Positions 25,978 through 35,249 are shown, counted from the first letter of the stretch. The stretch: 64,000 nt of DNA from Erwinia sp. E_sp_B01_1 (GCF_036865545.1 NZ_CP142208.1:3038001-3102000), one strand, 5' to 3'. Translations and numbers: made by a program. The notes: a model not told the origin generated them from the letters alone.

Positions 25978-26461
25978 AACTCCGCTACATATTCTGTCTG
26001 AATGCCCCATCGGGAAAACCGGAACCGTTGAATGAGTACGCAATTATGGCCAGCAGATCTCCCGGTTTGCGGCGGGTGGGCAGTCAGGCACATGTAATAG
26101 TCCTGTACAATAAACGCACGACAAATCACAATTGGCAGGGATTGCCAGGTCCGGATCGGTGGTGTAATGCAGGTTTCATTAAAGGTTATGGGCAAACCAG
26201 CCGATAAATACCGATGAATACTTCTGAACCTGAACTCGTCACAGATAATTCCCCGCGCATTTCTGTGGACAAAATGACACCGCAGAAACGGCTGCTGAAC
26301 AGGCTGCAGCATCAGCCACCGCTCATCACTGACATTCGCGTAACTGAACACCTCTGAAGCCTCTCCCGGATTCTGGGGCGGCAATTACGGCGGTCAGGCG
26401 GTCTGTAACGATCAGTATCGGACTTGTTCAGTATCGTCAGCAAACAACGGATCCGACCACC
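25978..26461. other. intergenic region before the diguanylate cyclase
   Basis: About 480 bp. The only feature I can offer is a possible 47-codon frame at 26214-26357. No repeat or RNA gene is evident. Confidence 0.4.
26214..26357 (+). CDS. possible small ORF, 47 residues
   Basis: ATG to TGA, encoding a hydrophilic peptide (starts MNTSEPELVTDNSPR, ends ITDIRVTEHL). It has protein-like composition but no clear ribosome site. It may be the remnant or leader of the diguanylate-cyclase gene 105 bp downstream. No family recognised; existence uncertain. Confidence 0.2.
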   Translation: MNTSEPELVTDNSPRISVDKMTPQKRLLNRLQHQPPLITDIRVTEHL

Positions 26462-27730
26462 ATGAACACTGTGATCAAACCTACTCTTTCTGCCGTTTGG
26501 TCCATGGACGCCCAGGGCATATGTATCGCCAGTCAGGAAAGCCCGGCAGGCCTGATCCCCGCACTTAAAGGCGTAACGCTGGGTGCATGGCTGAAACTCG
26601 CACAGGCTGATGATGATGCGAAGATCGCGCTGCAACTTACTGCGGCGTTAGAATTCGTCACCCCTTTTCATCTCGAAGTGCCGATCCATTGTCTGGACGG
26701 GACGACCCGCCGTGTGATTGTTTCAGGCCTGCCGGATCCCCAGCCTGATGCTCCCCGCCTGCAGTACAGCGGCTTCATTCTTGATATTACCGGGCAGCGC
26801 AAAGCCCTTGAAGACGCGCTGCGCAAGGCAGCGGAATACCGTCTGTTAATTGAAAACAGCACCGATCTGATCGCCCATTGCGACTCGGACGGCAGATACG
26901 TTTCGATCTCGCCTTCTTACAGCAAAATGATCGGCTGGTCAGCCGATGAGATGACAGGCCAACCGGTGGTAGATTTCCTGCATCCGGACGACCGTGCGCC
27001 CGCCACGGAGGTACTGACACATCTGTTCAATGGTGGCGCGCAGCCGGACGTCGTTGAGGTGCGCAAGCTGCATCGCGATGGCCACTACATTACGCTTGGC
27101 ACCAAGGCCTGTAGCGTCAGCGATCCTTCCACAGGTATCAACATCGGTGCAGTGCTGATTTCTCGCGACATTACGCGTGACAAGGAAAAGATCCGCAAGC
27201 TCGAGAAACTGGCAACCCACGATACCCTGACCGGTTTACCTAACCGGGCCTGGATCAACGACCGGGTGGGCTGCATGCTCTCACAGGATGAAGATATGGC
27301 GTTCACCACCGTGCTGTTTATCGATCTGAATGGGTTCAAGGCAGTCAATGATTCGATGGGACACGCGGCCGGGGATGCCCTGCTACAGCAGGTAAGCGAG
27401 CGGCTACAACGCTGCATGCGTCCGGGCGACTCGGTGGCACGCCTGGGGGGAGACGAGTTTGTGGTAGCAGCGAAGTGCAGCAATCGCAAAGCGGCGTCCA
27501 GCATCGCCCAGCGCCTGATTGACAGCCTGGAGGAGCCCTTTGCTTTCAATAATATGGAGGTCCGGATCGGGGCGGCGATTGGTATCAGCCTCGCACGATT
27601 TGGGACGGCATCGGCCAAAATGTTATTTGAACACGCCGATAAAGCGATGTACCAGGCGAAAGCCCGACGTGATGGTTCATATCAGTTTTTCGAGCCTGCA
27701 AAGCCTGCCAAACCCTCCTGTTTCCCATAG
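26462..27730 (+). CDS. PAS-GGDEF diguanylate cyclase
   Basis: A 422-residue protein without membrane segments. A weak PAS-like region (about 20-115) is followed by a clear PAS domain (about 123-240: YRLLIENSTDLIAHCDSDGRY ... GWSADEMTGQPVVDFLHPDD), then a GGDEF domain. The latter has DTLTGLPNRAWI, FIDLNGFKAVND, GHAAGD and the active-site GGDEF. An RxxD inhibitory site (RPGD) lies five residues before GGDEF, so product feedback is expected. It makes cyclic di-GMP from two GTP. No EAL domain. The PAS domain may sense redox, light or a ligand; no cofactor residue is diagnostic. Confidence 0.95.
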   Translation: MNTVIKPTLSAVWSMDAQGICIASQESPAGLIPALKGVTLGAWLKLAQADDDAKIALQLTAALEFVTPFHLEVPIHCLDGTTRRVIVSGLPDPQPDAPRLQYSGFILDITGQRKALEDALRKAAEYRLLIENSTDLIAHCDSDGRYVSISPSYSKMIGWSADEMTGQPVVDFLHPDDRAPATEVLTHLFNGGAQPDVVEVRKLHRDGHYITLGTKACSVSDPSTGINIGAVLISRDITRDKEKIRKLEKLATHDTLTGLPNRAWINDRVGCMLSQDEDMAFTTVLFIDLNGFKAVNDSMGHAAGDALLQQVSERLQRCMRPGDSVARLGGDEFVVAAKCSNRKAASSIAQRLIDSLEEPFAFNNMEVRIGAAIGISLARFGTASAKMLFEHADKAMYQAKARRDGSYQFFEPAKPAKPSCFP

Positions 27731-27788
27731 AAGGATGCCCCGAATTTTGCAGAATAATTCTGCGCTCGAGCCTGGCGATGCACGTATA

Positions 27789-27971
27789 ATGGCGAAAGAA
27801 AATGTAGAAGACATGTCGTCAGAAGTTTATCAGACGCCCGATTCTGGCACTTTTAGTCAGAGACGGTATTTCCGGCGCTTCCCTGAGCCAAAGTTATCCA
27901 CAGAAAAAGTGGAAAGGCTGTGGACAGAACGGTATAGAAAGGGTTTTGGCAGCACGAAAGTGCGAAAATGA
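27789..27971 (+). CDS. possible small basic protein, 60 residues
   Basis: A hydrophilic, strongly basic frame (MAKENVEDMSSEVYQ ... RYRKGFGSTKVRK) just after the cyclase gene. No clear ribosome site precedes it; an in-frame ATG at 27735 is the alternative. It contains an exact DnaA-box sequence. Not recognised; may be real given its protein-like composition. Confidence 0.35.
   Translation: MAKENVEDMSSEVYQTPDSGTFSQRRYFRRFPEPKLSTEKVERLWTERYRKGFGSTKVRK
27894..27902 (+). promoter_or_regulatory. exact DnaA-box sequence
   Basis: TTATCCACA matches the strong DnaA box. A weaker inverted partner (TGTGGACAG) lies 17 bases on. It falls inside a possible coding frame, so chance is a real alternative. 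Confidence 0.3.
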
Positions 27972-28130
27972 CTGGCAAACAGCTCAGAGCTGGTTGGCCT
28001 CAGATTACCAGGGTCCCACCTTAAGATTATTCTTAATTGACATTAGTAAATCACCGTGAGTAATCTTTTTTGAGCTATATCAATTTTATTTGAGCGGCAT
28101 TAAGGCAGTCTCAGCACCATAATTTGACTT

Positions 28131-28727
28131 ATGGAGAGTTCTGCTTTGTTTACATCCGCATCAACCGTCTGCCGTATGGCTGGTATTCTGCCGGCCACCC
28201 TCACCTCCTGGCAAACTGCCGCACTCATTAAACCACCCTGCGCGAAAGGTTACAGCGAGTCACAAATCGCGCAAATCAGGGTTATCCGTGCTCTTACTTC
28301 GTCCGGTGATACGCTCAGTGAAATCCGTACGCTTCTTAACCATCCCTGGGAGTACCGCCCCAGCGGATGGGAACTGCGCCGACAGGAATTTATCATCCAT
28401 CTTCAGTTCGGCACGGATGAAACCCGGGCCCGTTATCTGTGGAAACTCTATACCCGTTACAGTCCGGATGATGTTTTAGCTTTTGTGCTGACACCGCTGA
28501 CAGGGTGGCTCTGTCACGAACAAAGAGCTGATTTAAAAGCCCGATGTGTGGCCTCCCTGCTGGGTCATTCGCTACGGCTGATCAAAGACAGGCAGGGATC
28601 GGAATTTATCAAACCCGTGCTGAAAATGGCGGAACTGATTAAGCATTATCCCCCGGCTATCCCCTACTGGTATCACTCACCTCATCACTCCCTTAAGCCC
28701 TCAACCACCCAATACCTGGATTCATGA
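28131..28727 (+). CDS. MerR-type HTH regulator of unknown target
   Basis: A 198-residue protein. Residues about 10-70 match a MerR-like winged helix: a CRMAGILPATLTSWQTAALIK recognition part, a GYSESQIAQIRVIRAL helix and a wing-like SGDTLSEIRTLL. The C-terminal 120 residues have no cysteine-rich metal-binding pattern and I recognise no known effector domain. The layout recalls MlrA-like proteins that connect to cyclic di-GMP control, and the gene follows a diguanylate cyclase, but this link is inference. A TTG at 28146 with GGAG nine bases before it is an alternative start. Confidence 0.6.
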   Translation: MESSALFTSASTVCRMAGILPATLTSWQTAALIKPPCAKGYSESQIAQIRVIRALTSSGDTLSEIRTLLNHPWEYRPSGWELRRQEFIIHLQFGTDETRARYLWKLYTRYSPDDVLAFVLTPLTGWLCHEQRADLKARCVASLLGHSLRLIKDRQGSEFIKPVLKMAELIKHYPPAIPYWYHSPHHSLKPSTTQYLDS

Positions 28728-28840
28728 TGCCTGTGTGGTGAGCTTTGATGCGCACGCCCATTTTAATAGCCTGAATCTTCAGTACGGGGGAGTCCCTCCC
28801 CCTCTGGGACCAGGCTTTGTCAGCAAACAAAATCCGCCGT

Positions 28841-29797
28841 TCAGATTTGAAAATCGATCGCCGGCTCTTCTATAGTCACCGACAGGGCCTGACGTTTGAT
28901 CTCTTCCAGCGACAGGTTAGCGTTGCAAAGTTCCAGGAATTGCCAGACATAGTTGCGTTGCAGTTGCCCACGTTTAAGCCCAAGCCAGACTGTATTGGAT
29001 TCAAACAGATGTTTGGCTTCAAGGCGGGTTAAAGCGGAGTGCTCATCAAGCTGGCACGCCTGATCTGCCAGCACGCCCACGCCCAGCCCAAGCTCCACAT
29101 AGGTTTTGACCACGTCGGAATCCTGAGCACTCAGCACGATATCCGGCTTCAGGCTGGCAGTTTGAAACGCGCGGTCAACACGCGAACGTCCCGTAATGCC
29201 CTGACGGTAAGTGATCAGCGGGTAACGGCTTAAGGCGGCCAGGCTTACCGGCTGCTGCTGCTCAAGCTCGTGCCCTTTAGGGACCAGCAGCGCATGATGC
29301 CAGCTGAACCAGGGAAAAGCGGCAAGCGCCGGATTATTAACGACCTGTTCACTGGCAATTCCTATATCCGCCTCGCCCGCCGCCAGCATCGTCACGATCT
29401 CCTGTGGCGATCCCTGGTTAAGTTCCAGCCGGACGTTGGGATACAGCGCGCGAAAAGCTTTAATCACTTTTGGCAGACTGTAACGGGCTTGGGTGTGGGT
29501 GGTGGCGATAGTCAGCACGCCGGTCGATTCGTTAGTAAAAACATCGGCCAGACGGCGGACTTTGCCTGCTTCATCAAGAATTCGTTCTGAAATGGTCAGC
29601 AGCTCTTTCCCCGGCTCGGTCATGCCCAGCAGACGCTTGCCACGGCGGATAAAAATCTCCACCCCTAATTCATCTTCCAGATCCCGTATATGGCGACTGA
29701 CGCCAGATTGAGAGGTGAACAGCGTATTAGCCACTTCGGTAAGATTAAAGTCGCAGCGTGCGGCTTCCCTGATAATTTTAAGTTGCTGAAAATTCAC
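28841..29797 (-). CDS. cbl: LysR-type regulator Cbl (sulfur starvation)
   Basis: A 318-residue LysR-type regulator, very close to E. coli Cbl. The helix-turn-helix is NLTEVANTLFTSQSGVSRHIRDLE, the effector domain begins GVLTIATTHTQARYSLPKVI, and it has the typical LITYRQGITGRSRVD and SAQDSDVVKTYVELGLG blocks. Cbl, a CysB paralogue, activates sulfonate and taurine use (ssu, tau) when sulfate is short. It lies downstream of nac in the same direction, as in E. coli. The organosulfur module some 6 kb away is a plausible target. Confidence 0.93.
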   Translation of the reverse strand: MNFQQLKIIREAARCDFNLTEVANTLFTSQSGVSRHIRDLEDELGVEIFIRRGKRLLGMTEPGKELLTISERILDEAGKVRRLADVFTNESTGVLTIATTHTQARYSLPKVIKAFRALYPNVRLELNQGSPQEIVTMLAAGEADIGIASEQVVNNPALAAFPWFSWHHALLVPKGHELEQQQPVSLAALSRYPLITYRQGITGRSRVDRAFQTASLKPDIVLSAQDSDVVKTYVELGLGVGVLADQACQLDEHSALTRLEAKHLFESNTVWLGLKRGQLQRNYVWQFLELCNANLSLEEIKRQALSVTIEEPAIDFQI

Positions 29798-29935
29798 GCG
29801 CCACCTCCCTCTGTTATCTGTTGGTTTCCATCATGTTAAGGATGCAAATCCATATCAACAAATAATAAAAAAAGGTTTAATATGCTTTTTAGTACTAAGG
29901 AGTGAGGCGCGCTTGAGCGCGCCCGGCACAAGGGA

Positions 29936-30853
29936 TTAACTCACTAACATCAATTCACGGTCTTCCACTACTGGCTTATTGAGCAGCGACAGCAGAATGT
30001 TTTTCACCGCCTGAGCAGAAGGCGACAGCGGCAGGCGCGCGGAAACATTCAGCGACAACGGCAGATTCAGCGTCGGGCTGGTGATACGCGCCATCCAGGC
30101 ATTGGTGGATGCCACCAGCGAACGGGCCGCTGATTCCGGTAAGACGGTAACGCCCATTCCGCTGGACACCGCGGCGGTCAGCGTGGCGATTGATTCAATT
30201 TCACCGATGATACGGGCGCTGAGACGGCGCAGAGAGAAAGCTTCATCAACGCGTTTGCGTACGGCGCTGTAGTCGCGTGGCAGGAAGAGGTTCATCAGTG
30301 CCACATCGGTCAGGTCAACACTCTGGCCGGGACAGTGGGTTGCACCCACCAGATAAAGTTCTTCTTTCATCAGCGGCATACTGGTGATGCCAGCCGTGGG
30401 TGCACGATCGTAGAGAACCGCTATGTCAAGCTGGCCATTCATCACTTTTTCGTTTAATGAAGCGCCGCTGTTTTCATGCAGATAGACCAGCACGTCGGGG
30501 AACTGCTCACGCACGGTTTGCAGTAATGGCATGGTCAGGGACGAGGCTGCGGTGCCCGGTGCCAGGCCAATTGAGACCTGTCCGTTCAGCGCCTGTCCGG
30601 CATTAATCACCGCCGTTTGAGCCTGTTCACACTGGCGCAAAATGGTACGGGCATGGGCATAAAGGATCTTCCCGGCTTCGGTTGGCGTCACGCCCCGCTT
30701 GGTGCGGATCAACAATTGCTGGTCCAACTCGTTCTCCAGCGTAGCAACCTGCTGGCTGAGTGCCGGTTGTGCAATATGCAGGACTTCTGCTGCCTGAGTC
30801 AGACTGCCGATATCGACGATTTTTACGAAATATTTTAGTCGTCTTAAGTTCAT
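29936..30853 (-). CDS. nac: nitrogen assimilation control regulator Nac
   Basis: A 305-residue LysR-type protein, the same length as E. coli and Klebsiella Nac. The N-terminal helix-turn-helix is SLTQAAEVLHIAQPALSQQVATLE, and the effector domain has LAPGTAASSLTMPLL and FLPRDYSAVRKRVDEAF. Nac couples sigma-70 genes to nitrogen limitation and needs no small effector. Its promoter carries a perfect sigma-54 element (30934-30949) and an NtrC-like site (31078-31094). The downstream gene is cbl, 138 bp on. Confidence 0.94.
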   Translation of the reverse strand: MNLRRLKYFVKIVDIGSLTQAAEVLHIAQPALSQQVATLENELDQQLLIRTKRGVTPTEAGKILYAHARTILRQCEQAQTAVINAGQALNGQVSIGLAPGTAASSLTMPLLQTVREQFPDVLVYLHENSGASLNEKVMNGQLDIAVLYDRAPTAGITSMPLMKEELYLVGATHCPGQSVDLTDVALMNLFLPRDYSAVRKRVDEAFSLRRLSARIIGEIESIATLTAAVSSGMGVTVLPESAARSLVASTNAWMARITSPTLNLPLSLNVSARLPLSPSAQAVKNILLSLLNKPVVEDRELMLVS

Positions 30854-30933
30854 GTTGCCTCCGTCACGGATCCCCGGGTGCCATTGTCACTGGCGATGAG
30901 AAATAAGTATTCACTCTGATGCACAGGGATAAT

Positions 30934-30949
30934 TGCAAGCGTCGTGCCA
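30934..30949 (-). promoter_or_regulatory. sigma-54 promoter of nac
   Basis: Reading the minus strand, TGGCAC, five bases, then TTGCA gives a perfect -24/-12 match. Transcription would start near 30923, about 70 bases before the nac ATG. Confidence 0.9.
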
Positions 30950-31077
30950 GAAATTTTTAAAGGCGGGATATCAGCCACGGCTTATGGCTAACAGGCGGTA
31001 AAATAAGAGAATCTGATTACCCCTAAAGGGTTAATCATAAATTTTCATCTTACAGCGGGTCTGACAGGCAGGCTGGG

Positions 31078-31094
31078 CGCACTGGAATGGTGCA
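31078..31094. promoter_or_regulatory. NtrC enhancer site upstream of nac
   Basis: CGCACTGGAATGGTGCA differs at only the first base from TGCACYNNNNTGGTGCA. It lies about 140 bp upstream of the sigma-54 promoter, a usual enhancer distance. Confidence 0.75.
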
Positions 31095-31142
31095 AAAAAT
31101 GCTGTGTGGCTGTGCATGGAAGCGATACCACAACAGTGAAAA

Positions 31143-31170
31143 CGGGCCGGGGAAGACGTTTCCCGGCCCG
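31143..31170 (-). terminator. terminator of the sugar ABC transporter operon
   Basis: A GC-rich inverted repeat (CGGGCCGGG / CCCGGCCCG) around a 10-base loop, followed on the minus strand by GTTTTC. It lies 18 bp after the permease stop and also separates this operon from nac. Confidence 0.6.
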
Positions 31171-31187
31171 CATCGAGAGGCGGAGCC

Positions 31188-32219
31188 TCAGCGTTTTTTA
31201 CGGTTGCGGTACATATCGATAGAGACAGCCGCGACGATAATTATGCCCTTGATGATGTCCTGAACGTAGGCATCCACACCAACAAAGGTGAAGCCACTTT
31301 TGATCAAACCCAGAATCACAGCGCCGATCAACGTCCCGGTGATGCGCCCCACTCCGCCCATCAGGCTACTGCCACCGATAACCGCAGCAGCAATCGCATC
31401 CAGCTCGTAAGACATCCCCATACTGGACTGGCCGCTACTGACTCGCGCTGCCAGTACCACACCCGCCAGGCCAGAAAGGCCGCCAGCAATGGTGTAAACG
31501 ATGATCAGGTATTTGTTAACGTTGATCCCGGAGACTTTCGCCGAGGTCATGTTGCCGCCGATGGCGTACACATATTTCCCATAGCGGGTGTGCTTCAGAG
31601 CGATATGGAAGATCACCGCCACTACCAGGAAGATAATGACCGGCATCGCGCCCTGGCCAATGGCGGTGAAGCCGTCGGAGAGGAAGCTGATGGGGTTACC
31701 CTGAGTGTAATACTGTGCCAGGCCACGGGCAGAAACCATCATTCCCAGCGTGGCAATAAAAGGAGGAATGCCGGTGCGGGTGATTAACACGCCGTTGATA
31801 ACCCCGGCCAGGAAACCCACCCCGATCCCGGCCACTATCGGCACCACCGCCGGCATGTTCACCAGTGAAGGATACATCGGTGACAGGCTGTCTGAGGTCT
31901 GCGCCAGGCTGGCCGCCACCACCGCCGTCAGCGCAATGACCGAACCGGATGAAAGGTCAATCCCCGTGGTGATAATGACCTGCGTCACCCCCACGGCAAT
32001 AATCCCGATAATTGCCACCTGCAGGACGATCAGCACCAGACGATTAGGGTTCATCAGGAATGACTGATCGCGGACATACCAACCGAAGATTTCAAAGATC
32101 AGCGCGATGCCGACCATGACAATGAATATACCGGTGTCTTTAGGCAGCTTGTTTTTCAGGTTGCCGAAGAACGAGGGCGAGGATGCTGGCTGTTGAGTAC
32201 TCATTTTTACGTCACTCAT
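31188..32219 (-). CDS. ribose/inositol-class sugar ABC transporter permease
   Basis: A 343-residue RbsC-type inner-membrane protein with about ten hydrophobic segments. It has the family's ITTGIDLSSGSVIALTAV, GIPPFIATLGMM, YAIGGN and AAAVIGGSSLMGGVGRITGTLIGA motifs. It forms the pore for the ATPase and binding protein encoded just upstream. Last gene of the operon. Confidence 0.92.
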   Translation of the reverse strand: MSDVKMSTQQPASSPSFFGNLKNKLPKDTGIFIVMVGIALIFEIFGWYVRDQSFLMNPNRLVLIVLQVAIIGIIAVGVTQVIITTGIDLSSGSVIALTAVVAASLAQTSDSLSPMYPSLVNMPAVVPIVAGIGVGFLAGVINGVLITRTGIPPFIATLGMMVSARGLAQYYTQGNPISFLSDGFTAIGQGAMPVIIFLVVAVIFHIALKHTRYGKYVYAIGGNMTSAKVSGINVNKYLIIVYTIAGGLSGLAGVVLAARVSSGQSSMGMSYELDAIAAAVIGGSSLMGGVGRITGTLIGAVILGLIKSGFTFVGVDAYVQDIIKGIIIVAAVSIDMYRNRKKR

Positions 32220-32236
32220 AGGGTTACCTTTCGTCC

Positions 32237-33721
32237 TTATTCGGACGCCAACGACAGAATGGTTTCCTGGTCAGCCTCTTCTTTATCGAGGATGCCGGTG
32301 ATACGACCGCCGTGCATCACCATGACCCGGTCACTCATGCCCAGAATTTCAGGCAGTTCAGAAGAGACCATGATGATGGCCACGCCCCGGTTCGCCAGTT
32401 CGCTTATCAGGCGATAGATTTCCGCCTTGGCGCCCACATCAATGCCGCGTGTTGGTTCATCGAGGATCAGGACTTTTGGCTGCCCCAGCAGCCAGCGTGC
32501 AATCAGTACCTTCTGCTGGTTCCCACCACTCAGGTTATTGATGATTTGGTCCATGGTCGGCGTTTTAATGTTCAGCCGCCGGATCTGCTCCATGCAATCC
32601 TTTGCCATCTGCACATGGCTGACGAAACCGCCTTTGCTGCTGTATTCCGGCATATTGACGATGCTCATGTTTTCCATCACCGACAGCACCAGAAACAGCC
32701 CGGACTTTTTGCGATCCTCGGTAAGAAACGCCAGACCCTTTTCGATCGCCGTTGAGGGGGAGTCAATCTTCACCGGCACGCCATCGATCAGAATTTCTCC
32801 ACCGTCGATGCTGGTCATGCCAAACAGGCTTTCCATGACCTCACTGCGGCCAGCCCCAACCAGCCCCGCCACGCCCAGGATTTCGCCGCGCCGGACGCTG
32901 AAATTAATGTCATGGAACACATCCTTGCGGTACAACGAGCGCACCGTCAGCACGTCCTGCCCAATGTCGTTATTAAATTTCGGGAACAGCTGCGTCAGCT
33001 CACGGCCCACCATCTGAGTAATCAGCGACTGGCGTGAGTAACTGGCGGTGCTGTCGCTGCCAACCCATGCCCCGTCGCGAAATACGCTGACTTCATCGGT
33101 AATGGCAAAGATTTCATCCATCTTGTGGCTGATATAGATGATCGCTTTACCCTGCTCACGCAGGTCACGAATGATGGCAAACAGGTGGGTCACTTCTGTT
33201 TCAGTCAGCGCAGACGTCGGTTCGTCCATGATCACCACATCCGCATTCCACGAAACCGCTTTGGCAATTTCCACCATCTGCTGAGAGGCGATACTTAAAT
33301 CCCCCACCATCTTTTCAGGTGACAGACGAATATTCAGCTTGCTCAACAGCGCTTTGGTCAGGCTGTTCAGCTTGCCGTGATCCACAAAGCCAAACTTCAT
33401 CGGTTCGCGACCCAGCCAGATATTTTCGGCCACGGTCATATGAGGAACTAAGTTCAACTCCTGATGGATCATCGAGATACCTGAACGCAGCGCATCCATC
33501 GTATCCTGAAACTGCACCGGCTCCCCTTTAACCTTGATAACACCGTCATCGGGACGGTAAATCCCGATGAGGCATTTCATTAAAGTGGATTTACCCGCGC
33601 CATTTTCGCCCATCAGCGCATGGACTGTTCCAGCCTTCACGCGTAAAGAGACATTACTTAATGCTTTTACGCCCGGAAAAAACTTGCTGATGCCTTCGGC
33701 TTCAAGCGCATATGCGGCCAT
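32237..33721 (-). CDS. ribose/inositol-class sugar ABC transporter ATPase (two ABC domains)
   Basis: A 494-residue RbsA/MglA-type protein with two fused ABC domains. The first has Walker A GENGAGKST and Walker B VVIMDEPTSALT. The second has the usual altered Walker A GLVGAGRSE, signature NLSGGNQQK and Walker B LILDEPTRGIDVGAK. Only the first site normally hydrolyses ATP at full rate. It is 17 bp from the permease and 22 bp from the binding-protein gene. Confidence 0.94.
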   Translation of the reverse strand: MAAYALEAEGISKFFPGVKALSNVSLRVKAGTVHALMGENGAGKSTLMKCLIGIYRPDDGVIKVKGEPVQFQDTMDALRSGISMIHQELNLVPHMTVAENIWLGREPMKFGFVDHGKLNSLTKALLSKLNIRLSPEKMVGDLSIASQQMVEIAKAVSWNADVVIMDEPTSALTETEVTHLFAIIRDLREQGKAIIYISHKMDEIFAITDEVSVFRDGAWVGSDSTASYSRQSLITQMVGRELTQLFPKFNNDIGQDVLTVRSLYRKDVFHDINFSVRRGEILGVAGLVGAGRSEVMESLFGMTSIDGGEILIDGVPVKIDSPSTAIEKGLAFLTEDRKKSGLFLVLSVMENMSIVNMPEYSSKGGFVSHVQMAKDCMEQIRRLNIKTPTMDQIINNLSGGNQQKVLIARWLLGQPKVLILDEPTRGIDVGAKAEIYRLISELANRGVAIIMVSSELPEILGMSDRVMVMHGGRITGILDKEEADQETILSLASE

Positions 33722-33743
33722 TTGTCACCTCCGTACGGCGGGG

Positions 33744-34667
33744 TTATTTTTGATTCATGCTGGTGAATTTTTCGTAGTTCTCTTTAGTAATCAGCTGGAA
33801 CGGGATATCCACAACCTTCTGAACTTTCTCGCCGTTTGCCAGTTTCACTGCGGTCTGTACAGCGCCCTCTCCCTGGCCTTTGGCATCCTGGAAGACAGTG
33901 GCAACCATCTTGCCGTTTTTGATCATCTGTAGAGCATCTGGTGTGCCATCAACCCCGGCGACCTGGATTTTTGCATCATTCTTGCCTAAAGCCTGTAAAG
34001 CACCGATCGCCATCTCATCGTTGTTGGCGGCGATAGCCTGAATATCATCGCCGGCAGTTAACCAGTTGCTGACCACGTCTACTGCGTCGTTACGCATAAA
34101 CTTTGCAGTTTGTTCTTTGGTGACTTTCATCCCTGGATATTTCGCGATCACGGCTTTAACCCCGGCGGTGCGTTTGCGGGTTGATTCATTAGCCAGGTCA
34201 CCAAGCAGGATGGCAATGTTGCCCTTATAGTTCATATTTTTTGCCAGAGCTTCCATTTGCAAACGGCCTGCAAGTTCTGAATCCGAGCCGACATAGGCCA
34301 TTTTATCCGTCAGTGTCTGGGCGGGTTGGCGGTTGACAAAAATCAGCGGGATGCCCGCTTTGCTGGTCAGATCCATAATCGGTTTCACCGCATTGGTGTC
34401 GACAGGGTTAACGATGATGGCGTCGACGCCCTGGCTGATAAAACTTTGCACCTGAGAAAGCTGCTGAGAAACATCCCCTTTTGCGTCTTCCACCTGCCCT
34501 TTCACGTTCTCTTTCTGCATCTCTTTCTGCATTGAATTGCGCAGAATAGTCAGGAAGTTGTCATCAAACAGCGCCATCGAAACACCGACCTGCACATCTT
34601 TAGCAAACACAGAGACCGGCAACATACACACTAACAGCGACGCTAAAATCGTTTTTTTCACGTTCAT
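33744..34667 (-). CDS. ribose/inositol-class periplasmic sugar-binding protein
   Basis: A 307-residue class-I binding protein with a signal peptide (cleavage near VFA-KD). It has VQVGVSMALFDDNFLTILRN, QGVDAIIVNPVDTNAVKPI, GDLANESTRKRTAGV and ANNDEMAIGALQAL, placing it in the ribose/galactose/inositol group. The exact sugar is not decided by these motifs. I use the ATG at 34667 that starts the signal peptide and has AGGG upstream. First gene of the operon. Confidence 0.9.
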   Translation of the reverse strand: MNVKKTILASLLVCMLPVSVFAKDVQVGVSMALFDDNFLTILRNSMQKEMQKENVKGQVEDAKGDVSQQLSQVQSFISQGVDAIIVNPVDTNAVKPIMDLTSKAGIPLIFVNRQPAQTLTDKMAYVGSDSELAGRLQMEALAKNMNYKGNIAILLGDLANESTRKRTAGVKAVIAKYPGMKVTKEQTAKFMRNDAVDVVSNWLTAGDDIQAIAANNDEMAIGALQALGKNDAKIQVAGVDGTPDALQMIKNGKMVATVFQDAKGQGEGAVQTAVKLANGEKVQKVVDIPFQLITKENYEKFTSMNQK

Positions 34668-34739
34668 GGCTAAGCCCTTTTTATCGTTAGTATGCGCAGG
34701 CTGGCTGTGACATCGAATGAAAATTTCTTTTGCACTCAC

Positions 34740-35126
34740 GCAACTTCACCGGCGGCTTGATTAAAATACAGGGGAAACAGGGGGTCTGGTCTGACCTGAC
34801 TGGCTGACGCACTCCTTGATATTATTTGTTTTAAATCATTAAGTTATTTTTAAAATATCGTTTCGTTTTTTTACACAATGACCGACATCACATAATTCAG
34901 TTCATTTGTTTCATAATTACGTCATATGAAATTTTCAATATGAAAGCACCGAAACGCCTGTTTTAAAATCATCAAACAACAAAAATTTGACACACCTCTA
35001 ACATCCGTCAGGGATTACGATTAAAGTGGGATCTGGCGCAAGAGATTGCAATTCAGGCAGATGGGTGGGAAAAGCACCGTATCGCTGGTTTTGCCAGCAA
35101 TCAGTCGCGAATTTTGCATTCGCCCT
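34740..35126. other. AT-rich regulatory region upstream of the sugar transporter
   Basis: Intergenic DNA between the sugar operon and the tRNA-Asn promoter, AT-rich around 34800-34990. It contains the palindrome TGAAATTTTCA (34927-34937) flanked by TTTCAT and ATGAAA half-sites (34909-34945), a candidate operator for the sugar operon. No gene seen. Confidence 0.4.
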
Positions 35127-35155
35127 TTGACATTGAGTCGCACCGCCGATAACAT
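35127..35155 (+). promoter_or_regulatory. sigma-70 promoter of tRNA-Asn copy 1
   Basis: TTGACA, a 17-base spacer and TAACAT, followed by a GC-rich discriminator (GCGCCCC) typical of stable-RNA promoters. It lies about 20 bases before the tRNA. Confidence 0.8.
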
Positions 35156-35173
35156 GCGCCCCGTTGAAACAAT

Positions 35174-35249
35174 TCCTCTGTAGTTCAGTCGGTAGAACGG
35201 CGGACTGTTAATCCGTATGTCACTGGTTCGAGTCCAGTCAGAGGAGCCA
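35174..35249 (+). tRNA. tRNA-Asn (GTT), copy 1
   Basis: A 76-base sequence with encoded CCA. The acceptor stem is TCCTCTG/CAGAGGA, the anticodon loop is CTGTTAATC with anticodon GTT, and the T-arm has GGTTCGAGTCC. It is identical over its full length to the copy at 56572-56647. A short flank on each side also matches, making a 142-bp direct repeat (35154-35295). Confidence 0.97.

Noticed and set aside
25974..26384. 136-codon minus-strand frame before the diguanylate cyclase
   Set aside because: No family motif or ribosome site; composition is not protein-like throughout.
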